From a virus, in the IMG/VR virus record IMGVR_UViG_3300048065_000354, positions 1 through 25,829 of that record: a stretch of 25,829 nucleotides of DNA, one strand, 5' to 3'. Under the pieces are notes generated by a model, which saw only the letters and a list, made by a program, of their open reading frames with translations, was not told the DNA's origin and ran no database searches. A program made the translations under genes and the position numbers. Positions 19,784 through 25,829 of the stretch are shown here, in pieces (within the stretch, counting starts at the first letter, position 1; every line of letters begins with the position of its first letter).

Positions 19784-22700
19784 TACTCTGCTACCTTTCT
19801 TAGGGGCTGACCTGTCAAACCAGCTTCCAATTGTTTTAGTCCTTTAATTAAAGCTGGTGGAAACTTTCTTTCTACTAACATATTTTTAATCTGTCCTGAG
19901 TTAATACTGTCAGGAATAAAAACACCTTGACCTTCTGAACCTTCTACTAGACCATAAATTAAATTAGGATTAATTTTATATTTACCCTTGCCTGTAGAAG
20001 CTTTAACTATATTATCAATTCCATACTTTGATTTATATATTTTACCATCTTTTCCCTTTTCATAAAACTCTACATTTCTAAAAACATTAACTTTGTCGGA
20101 CATACGAGCCATTGCTTCTTTCTTTTTCAACTGTGTTTCTACATACTTTTCAAGTATATCATTAACATCTTGTTGTGTAAGCTGTTTATCTGCAACAGTT
20201 TTTAAATATTTATTAAATTCTTTAGAGGCATTATTTATTTCTTGGGAGTCTTGATACAAACTATAACTAACAGATTTATCTAAGTTCATGGTATTATTTC
20301 TTATGCCTGTTGCAAAGAAAGTTGCTGCATCTTCTTTACGCATAGGAAATCCTGCGGCAGTTTGTCCACGCCCTTCACCACGTAATGCTTCTGACTGTTC
20401 TGCATTAAGATATTTTTGACCTGCCTTAATACTTCCCGGAACACCTACGGCTAGAAGACCTTTTACTCTTTCTTCTGGACTAAGTTCATTACCTTCTTCG
20501 TCTACTCCACGATAAGCATTAATAACTGCTTCTGTTAAAAACTTTTCAGAGACAAAAGGTGAATACAATTCAGCTATTGCATCAGGCAAAGCATCATCTA
20601 ATTCTCTTTGTGTAATGTCTTCTCCTGCTAGTACACGAGCAATAACTGCACGAGTTGGTCCTTTAATATACTGCATTGAATCAAGTGTACCTGAATCAAT
20701 AAACCTTGTCATAATCTCACCTGTAACAGGGTCTTTATAAAAAGGTTGAGTAAATACTTTTTCTGTATTTCTCTGATAATCAGGTACAGTTAAATTAACT
20801 GCACGTATATCATTATCAGAGATACCCATTTGATTATTATTATTTCTAATTGCATACTCAATACCTGCAGTGGTTGCACCTATACCTGCAAGTCTACGCA
20901 TACCAATCTTTATTAACTCAGGGTTATTTGTTCTTTTACCTTCTGCAATATCTTTTGCTCCCTGCATAAGAATATTCTTAGTTGTACGTACCATTTCTGC
21001 AGGGAATGTTGCATATGTACCAAAGGGTAAACGAGCCAATGCACGAACTGCAGGAGCAGCCGTAGTATAAGAAGGCATAGTATTACGAACTGTTTCAGTT
21101 GCTAGATTAAATATTTCTTCATCTGGTAGATTCGGTAATGCTTTTTTGTATGCATTGTATTCTGCTTGGAAAGCAATAATCTTACCAAAGTCATCTACAC
21201 CACCATATACTGCAGACATACCTCTAAAGGGAGCTTTAATAGCTTTGGTTATTGCACCCTCTACACCTTCTGCACCTTCACCAAATCTATCAATATTCTT
21301 TTTAATGTTTTCTGCAACTACACTAGAGTCAATAATACCTCTGTTTTTTAGTGCTTGTAAAAATTTAAGAGTTTCTTCATCTCCCTTTGCAGCTTTTTCA
21401 TACATAGCTTTAGCAGACTTAACAGCTTCTTTAACTACTTTAGGACGATATAATACACCATTCATTCCTAGCTGCTGAACCATACCATATGTATTAACTA
21501 GATGTGCAGTATGGTCAAATACTGTTTCCATTGCCTGACCTACAGCAGCAGGTTTAGCAAATATATTTAACCAGCCCTTACCTACAGGATTGTCTACACC
21601 AAAAGTATCAATACCTTTATTAAGCATATCACTAAATTCTTTTGTTGTAACAAACTTATTTAGTCCGATAGCTTCACCACCTGCACCAAAAGCACCTAAT
21701 TCTTTTTGTGCAAGAGATTCCAAAGACTCTCTTACGTCCAAACCTGAAGGAGTTACTTCTGCTTTACGTAAAAATGTTGTAGTTTCTTCTGGTAAGAAAG
21801 GAAGCAATCCTTTTATTCTTACATCTCTGCCTACATTCTGTTCAGCAAACTTCTTAATATCTTGAATATAGTTGGCTTTTGCAATTAGCTTATTTTGGTT
21901 TGTCATAGTTTCTGTAAAGTTTCTTACAGGGTCTTTAACTTCACCTAGTAATTCTAGTATAGGCTTATCAAGTTCTTTTCTACCACGAAGGATTTTAGCT
22001 GAAGGTCCACCAGTACCATTAGAAATTAACTCAGACAATACATTAAAAGATGTGTCTTTTTTACCTCTGTCTACCAAATCCATAATCAATCCATTGATTT
22101 GTTCAGGAGACAACTCAGGATTATTTCTTGCTAAATGTGTTTGTGCATTACGTACAGCAGACAATACATCAGCATTATGTGGTGTGTCAGATAATTTATT
22201 CTTAATTGCTTTAGCTATGTCTTTAGACCATTTAGGATTTGTAGAAAATTCAAATGTTCTAGTAAGATATGCACCACCTGTATCAGGGTCTATAACTGCA
22301 CGAAGTTTATTATCATCAGGTAAATTTAAAGCATCTAAAATTCTTCTTGAATTATTATCAATTTTTGTACGCATACGCATTACTTGATTAACAATTTCTT
22401 CTGGTATCTGAGCCATCTCTTGAGCAGATAATGTTTCTCCTGTAAGAAGACGATTAACAAGCTGCTTGTCAACATCAGAATTTTTTAATACTTTTTCTAG
22501 TGCTCTTGCTTCTTTTTGTATAAGAGCAGACGAAGCTTGAACAAACTGATTTTTTCTAATAAAGGCTTCAAACAAGGGTTGTGGCAAACCTGCAGTAGAA
22601 GTTAATGCTCTACCTAGTTTAGTATTAATCTTTGCTATTGCTTGGCCTATTTGACCACGTTGCCTAAAAGTACCCGGAGTTGTTTCTTCTACTGTAGCTC

Positions 22701-23541
22701 GTGTTGCGGTGGCTGTAGGTGAAGGAGTAATAGGAGTAGTAATACCTTCATTACGAACAGAATTAAATTTACCTAATAGCTTTCTACCACCACCCTTTAA
22801 TAACTTAAAAGCCACAGCAGCAGGTATTGCAATAACACCACCTGCAATTGCAGAGTCTACAATCTGTTTTAGTCTACGTTCTGCTACACCATCATCAGGG
22901 TCAATAGCTAGTTGCTGTAAAACTTCTTCGCTTTCTGGAACAAGGGCAGCAAACTCTGTAACAAATGTTTCGTCTTCTCCACGAGACAATACATCTGCAC
23001 CAATACCTATTCCTGTACCCTTTGCTAATCTACCTGCTCTTGTTTTAGGTTTAATAAACTTTGTAGCCTTTGTTAGACCAGCAGCAGGAACAGCATAAGA
23101 ACCTAACTCAGCAGCTATGTCTTCCCCTATATTTACACGAGGGTCAAAGGTTTCTTTAGCCGCATAGGTTATTTCTGTAGGTAGGTTTTCATCAAGAAAG
23201 TTTGCTGCATCTTGGAAAGCTCCTTCTACAGTTTTTCTTGTTTCCTTACCACCAACAAATTCTATTACATCACCACCTACTTGACCTACATCTTCTGCTG
23301 CTTTGCCTACTGCAGAACCTACAATTTTACCAAGGTCAAAGGTAGTATCTTCTGTAAGAGTACCTGCTTTTTTTCTACGTTCATACTCTTTATCTACAGA
23401 CATAAATTGATTGAAGTCAATATCCTGTGCTTCCAAAAGCTCTTTTAATTGCTTTTTGGTTGTAATATTACCAGCATTTATTTCTGATTCTACACTTTGT
23501 TTTAAATTAAAAAACTCTTGTGTATTAGGAGCAATAGCCAT
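19783..23541 (-). CDS. Large internal virion / DNA-ejection protein candidate, 1252 aa
   Basis: The longest gene in the window. Mostly predicted helix with long charged stretches, plus Gly/Ala-rich amphipathic segments able to enter membranes (residues about 71-98, 170-185 and 229-252, GGVIAIPAAVAFKLL; later RRLAGIGATTAGIEYAI). The size, helical content and place among late structural genes resemble the big internal core proteins of T7-like phages (gp15/gp16), which leave the capsid to form a conduit across the cell envelope. I see no N-terminal lysozyme or transglycosylase motif, unlike T7 gp16. Close neighbours on both sides (3-nt gap, 1-nt overlap) mark one late operon. Function by analogy. 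Confidence 0.6.
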   Translation of the reverse strand: MAIAPNTQEFFNLKQSVESEINAGNITTKKQLKELLEAQDIDFNQFMSVDKEYERRKKAGTLTEDTTFDLGKIVGSAVGKAAEDVGQVGGDVIEFVGGKETRKTVEGAFQDAANFLDENLPTEITYAAKETFDPRVNIGEDIAAELGSYAVPAAGLTKATKFIKPKTRAGRLAKGTGIGIGADVLSRGEDETFVTEFAALVPESEEVLQQLAIDPDDGVAERRLKQIVDSAIAGGVIAIPAAVAFKLLKGGGRKLLGKFNSVRNEGITTPITPSPTATATRATVEETTPGTFRQRGQIGQAIAKINTKLGRALTSTAGLPQPLFEAFIRKNQFVQASSALIQKEARALEKVLKNSDVDKQLVNRLLTGETLSAQEMAQIPEEIVNQVMRMRTKIDNNSRRILDALNLPDDNKLRAVIDPDTGGAYLTRTFEFSTNPKWSKDIAKAIKNKLSDTPHNADVLSAVRNAQTHLARNNPELSPEQINGLIMDLVDRGKKDTSFNVLSELISNGTGGPSAKILRGRKELDKPILELLGEVKDPVRNFTETMTNQNKLIAKANYIQDIKKFAEQNVGRDVRIKGLLPFLPEETTTFLRKAEVTPSGLDVRESLESLAQKELGAFGAGGEAIGLNKFVTTKEFSDMLNKGIDTFGVDNPVGKGWLNIFAKPAAVGQAMETVFDHTAHLVNTYGMVQQLGMNGVLYRPKVVKEAVKSAKAMYEKAAKGDEETLKFLQALKNRGIIDSSVVAENIKKNIDRFGEGAEGVEGAITKAIKAPFRGMSAVYGGVDDFGKIIAFQAEYNAYKKALPNLPDEEIFNLATETVRNTMPSYTTAAPAVRALARLPFGTYATFPAEMVRTTKNILMQGAKDIAEGKRTNNPELIKIGMRRLAGIGATTAGIEYAIRNNNNQMGISDNDIRAVNLTVPDYQRNTEKVFTQPFYKDPVTGEIMTRFIDSGTLDSMQYIKGPTRAVIARVLAGEDITQRELDDALPDAIAELYSPFVSEKFLTEAVINAYRGVDEEGNELSPEERVKGLLAVGVPGSIKAGQKYLNAEQSEALRGEGRGQTAAGFPMRKEDAATFFATGIRNNTMNLDKSVSYSLYQDSQEINNASKEFNKYLKTVADKQLTQQDVNDILEKYVETQLKKKEAMARMSDKVNVFRNVEFYEKGKDGKIYKSKYGIDNIVKASTGKGKYKINPNLIYGLVEGSEGQGVFIPDSINSGQIKNMLVERKFPPALIKGLKQLEAGLTGQPLRKVAE

Positions 23542-23544
23542 TTA

Positions 23545-25194
23545 TTATTTTAATCCTTGAATTAACTCGTCAGCTTTTTTACCTGTTTCAGTATCTGTTA
23601 CATCAGTGCTTTCAGATGAACCATCACCGTTACCACCTAAACTAGAAACTTTAGGTCCAACTGTAATTGTTCTTTGAGCACCTTCAAAGCCACCTGTTTT
23701 AAAAGAACCTAGTGCGTCTTCTAAAAGCTGTGCAGCTTCTTCTGCTTGTTTAGCACTGCCTTCATAAGATTGAGTTTGTTCATTCCAAGTTACACCTGCT
23801 CGTGCTGCAGACTGACGTGCTAAAGCATTATATGTTGTAGCATCTAATTCAAACTTGTCTTCCTCTGTTGCTTCAATAATATCACCAAGAGTTGATGCTT
23901 GAAGTTGTTGTACTTTTAAAGCAGCTTCTGTTTGACTTAATCTACCTGCAGCTAAGTCTTCTCCAATTTTATTTATTTCGTCTTCAATAGCTTGTCTTTG
24001 TGCATCTGCATACATAGCTGCTTGTGCTACTTGACCGCCTAAACCTGCTTCAGGGTCTGCAGAAGCATAACCTAATAGTAGGTCTGAGATAAATTCTGCA
24101 GGACCTGCTTGTTCTTCTAATCTTGCTTTCTTTTCTTCTGCAGTTCTTTGTTGTTCTTCTGCAGCTTTTTGTAATTGTTTTTGGTAATCAGACAATCCAG
24201 TTTGCATACCCATTAAAGTTTCATATAGAGCAGTTCTGGCACTAGGAGTTGTTTTTGTTGTTTCTTCTTCCATATCAGAACCTACAGTTGAACCTGCTGC
24301 AAGTTTGTTTACCATACCTGATAGACCACCCTGAGAACGGAAAGCTACATGACCACCTTCTTTAAATAAATTAAAACCACTACCAATTTTACCTACTGCG
24401 CCAAGAATACCTGCAAGGTTTTGTGAAGAAGAAGGTTTAGCCACTGGCTGATATCTTTGAAAACCTTGAAGAGGCATCTGATAAAGTGTGGACTGATATT
24501 GACCAAGAGCTTCATATGGGAAGTTAAGCTGTCTTTCATATTGTTGTTTAGCAAGGTCAAGTCCTGCTTGTGTCATACCACGTTGTGCTTCACCTACACC
24601 TGCAAGAGCAGTAAGCTCTGTCATTCTTTGTTGAGGTACTGTCTGACCTAGCTGCATAAGAGCACTAGCAGTTCCACGTTCACGACCTAACTGCTGCTCA
24701 AAAGCTTTTTGTGCATCTTCAAATGCACGTTGTGAACCACGAGTTTGTATATCACCTAACATTTGTGCTTGATTACGGAGTGTCTCAGCTTCAAGGATTG
24801 CTTGGCGTGAACCACCATAACCACCTGCACCTGCAGCTTGAGCACCAATCTGTTGCATTTGTTGTGGAAAGTAACGAGAAGCCTCACGTTTTTCTACATC
24901 TACTACGGCTTGCTGATAAGGAGACATATAAGTAGCAGCTTCAGTAGGAGTAAACTGACGTGCCGCACCCATCTGTAAAGCAGTAGCAGGATTAAAGTAT
25001 TGTTGTCCTGTACCTACAAGACCTGCAATGCCACGCATAGCTGCTTGTTCTTCAGGTGCAAACCCTGCAATCTGTGGACCTTGATAAGTTTGATATCCTG
25101 CAGCCTTCTGCTGCTGGTAAATTTTACCTGCTTCGGATAGTACTTCTTCTAGTCCAGATTTATAATCTGTAGGTGGTGTATACATTTGTGCCAT
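23545..25194 (-). CDS. Virion/internal core protein candidate, Gln/Ala-rich, 549 aa
   Basis: The N-terminal half is Gln/Ala/Gly-rich with a pattern I know from many marine phage structural proteins: YMSPYQQAVVDVEKREASRY, GAQAAGAGGYGGSRQAILEA, GSQRAFEDAQKAFEQQLGRE, then LDLAKQQYERQLNFPYEALG. Around residues 275-300, FKEGGHVAFRSQGGLSGMVN is a Gly-rich loop motif. The second half is coiled-coil-like (QLQKAAEEQQRTAEEKKARL). A GGGAG ribosome binding site precedes the start, which overlaps the upstream stop. Likely a DNA-ejection or internal core protein; exact role unknown. Confidence 0.6.
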   Translation of the reverse strand: MAQMYTPPTDYKSGLEEVLSEAGKIYQQQKAAGYQTYQGPQIAGFAPEEQAAMRGIAGLVGTGQQYFNPATALQMGAARQFTPTEAATYMSPYQQAVVDVEKREASRYFPQQMQQIGAQAAGAGGYGGSRQAILEAETLRNQAQMLGDIQTRGSQRAFEDAQKAFEQQLGRERGTASALMQLGQTVPQQRMTELTALAGVGEAQRGMTQAGLDLAKQQYERQLNFPYEALGQYQSTLYQMPLQGFQRYQPVAKPSSSQNLAGILGAVGKIGSGFNLFKEGGHVAFRSQGGLSGMVNKLAAGSTVGSDMEEETTKTTPSARTALYETLMGMQTGLSDYQKQLQKAAEEQQRTAEEKKARLEEQAGPAEFISDLLLGYASADPEAGLGGQVAQAAMYADAQRQAIEDEINKIGEDLAAGRLSQTEAALKVQQLQASTLGDIIEATEEDKFELDATTYNALARQSAARAGVTWNEQTQSYEGSAKQAEEAAQLLEDALGSFKTGGFEGAQRTITVGPKVSSLGGNGDGSSESTDVTDTETGKKADELIQGLK

Positions 25195-25829
25195 TAGGCT
25201 AACTCCCTCAATATTTTGTCTCCGTCAATTTCTTTTATTTGTTTGCGTGTTCCTGTTGACTCTTCACGAACATCACCTAAAAATTTATCTAGCTTTTCTG
25301 CACCTGCATCAGATGAACCATTACCAAGATTAGATACCACATCGGCAGGTATTACATATTCATCTCTACTAAGAAGTGCTTTATCAATAACTGGGTCACC
25401 CTTAACCTTAAACAAAATGTCATCAGACATGCCGTCCATAGAGCCACCACCACGTTTTATATCTATCATTCCTTCAAATGGACGTTTACCCCCTGCAAGT
25501 GCTGCAATTCCACTAGGTTGCTGAAAATTTCCTTCGTTTAAAGGCTGCTGAGTAGGCATCTCTATAGGCTGATTAGGAATCATACCTTGCATAGGTACTT
25601 GTGGCTGTACTGGCATTACAGGCTCAGGAATCGGTGGTTCGTTAAATTCGGATATTTTATTACGTCCAAAGTTCATTAATTCCTGCATTGCCTCTTTACC
25701 AGACAAATCTTGGTTCATAAGCCCTGCCAAACCACTCATTGCTTCTTCTAAATTAAAAGCTTCTGGTAATCCTGTCATAGGATTAGATGTAAGTTTACCC
25801 ATTGAACGTAGCATATTAATTTCTGGCTT
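25194..25829 (-). CDS. Late virion-associated protein, probably cut by the window edge (at least 206 aa)
   Basis: The first ATG in the window is at 25814, but the frame stays open to the edge and no ribosome binding site precedes that ATG, so the gene probably starts outside. A Pro/Gln/Met-rich linker (residues about 58-98, PPIPEPVMPVQPQVPMQG) leads to IDIKRGGGSMDGMSDD and then DKALLSRDEYVIPADVVSNL and GNGSSDAGAEKLDKFLGDVR. That last block is a motif I recall from proteins of marine podoviruses encoded near the ejection proteins. Role in the virion unknown. Confidence 0.55.
   Translation of the reverse strand, partial: KPEINMLRSMGKLTSNPMTGLPEAFNLEEAMSGLAGLMNQDLSGKEAMQELMNFGRNKISEFNEPPIPEPVMPVQPQVPMQGMIPNQPIEMPTQQPLNEGNFQQPSGIAALAGGKRPFEGMIDIKRGGGSMDGMSDDILFKVKGDPVIDKALLSRDEYVIPADVVSNLGNGSSDAGAEKLDKFLGDVREESTGTRKQIKEIDGDKILRELA

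Noticed and set aside
20870-23448. Several long + strand open frames opposite the 1252-aa gene
   Set aside because: They are antisense shadows of a strongly coding minus-strand gene; no ribosome binding sites and no recognisable protein motifs.
1-25829. tRNA genes, CRISPR arrays, insertion sequences, integrase and att sites
   Set aside because: No T-loop-type GGTTCGAATCC motif with a cloverleaf, no spaced direct repeats, and no transposase or integrase motifs were seen on either strand.

Overview
The window is part of an AT-rich, tightly packed genome of a lytic, tailed, T7-like (podovirus-type) phage, most likely marine and with an alphaproteobacterial host. The case rests on a T7-style replication set (gp4-like primase-helicase, family A DNA polymerase with 3'-5' exonuclease, gp2.5-like ssDNA-binding protein, gp3-like endonuclease I) combined with a monomeric class II, vitamin B12-dependent ribonucleotide reductase. 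B12-dependent reductases mark the roseophage SIO1/'cobavirus' type of marine podovirus, but that placement is by analogy only. No integrase, repressor or phage RNA polymerase is visible. Portal, major capsid and large terminase genes are not in this window.

Left part (1-3.7 kb, + strand): about 19 very small genes, nearly all overlapping by 4-20 nt. They include three micro-genes (20-30 codons) encoding single membrane segments, two related DpnD/PcfM-like mini-proteins, a MazG-type nucleotide pyrophosphohydrolase, and four gene junctions built from one repeated 16-nt stop/RBS/start sequence.

Replication and nucleotide part (3.7-12.3 kb, + strand): primase-helicase, a PD-(D/E)XK-like nuclease, DNA polymerase, [promoter], ssDNA-binding protein, a DUF3310-like protein, a Cas4/RecB-like exonuclease with a cysteine cluster, endonuclease I, [promoter], class II ribonucleotide reductase, and a small membrane protein. 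Together they would break down host DNA, make dNTPs and copy the phage genome.

Accessory island (12.29-15.9 kb, + strand): perfect palindromes, a GC-rich stretch that folds as a nested hairpin and sits just before a ribosome binding site (candidate cis-regulatory RNA), two mini-genes, and a consensus sigma70 promoter driving a GT8-like glycosyltransferase and a 765-residue glycosyltransferase + methyltransferase + DUF115-like fusion. The + strand block ends with the terminase small subunit.

Right part (16.3-25.8 kb, - strand): holin, a virion structural protein, a Lys-rich protein, a T4-type lysozyme, a second holin-like protein, a Gly/Asp-rich protein, and three large proteins likely to be virion or DNA-ejection proteins; the last runs off the right edge. 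The two transcription blocks converge, and the terminase and holin reading frames overlap tail to tail by 69 bp. Three near-consensus sigma70 promoters and no visible RNA polymerase gene suggest host RNA polymerase transcribes the + strand block.
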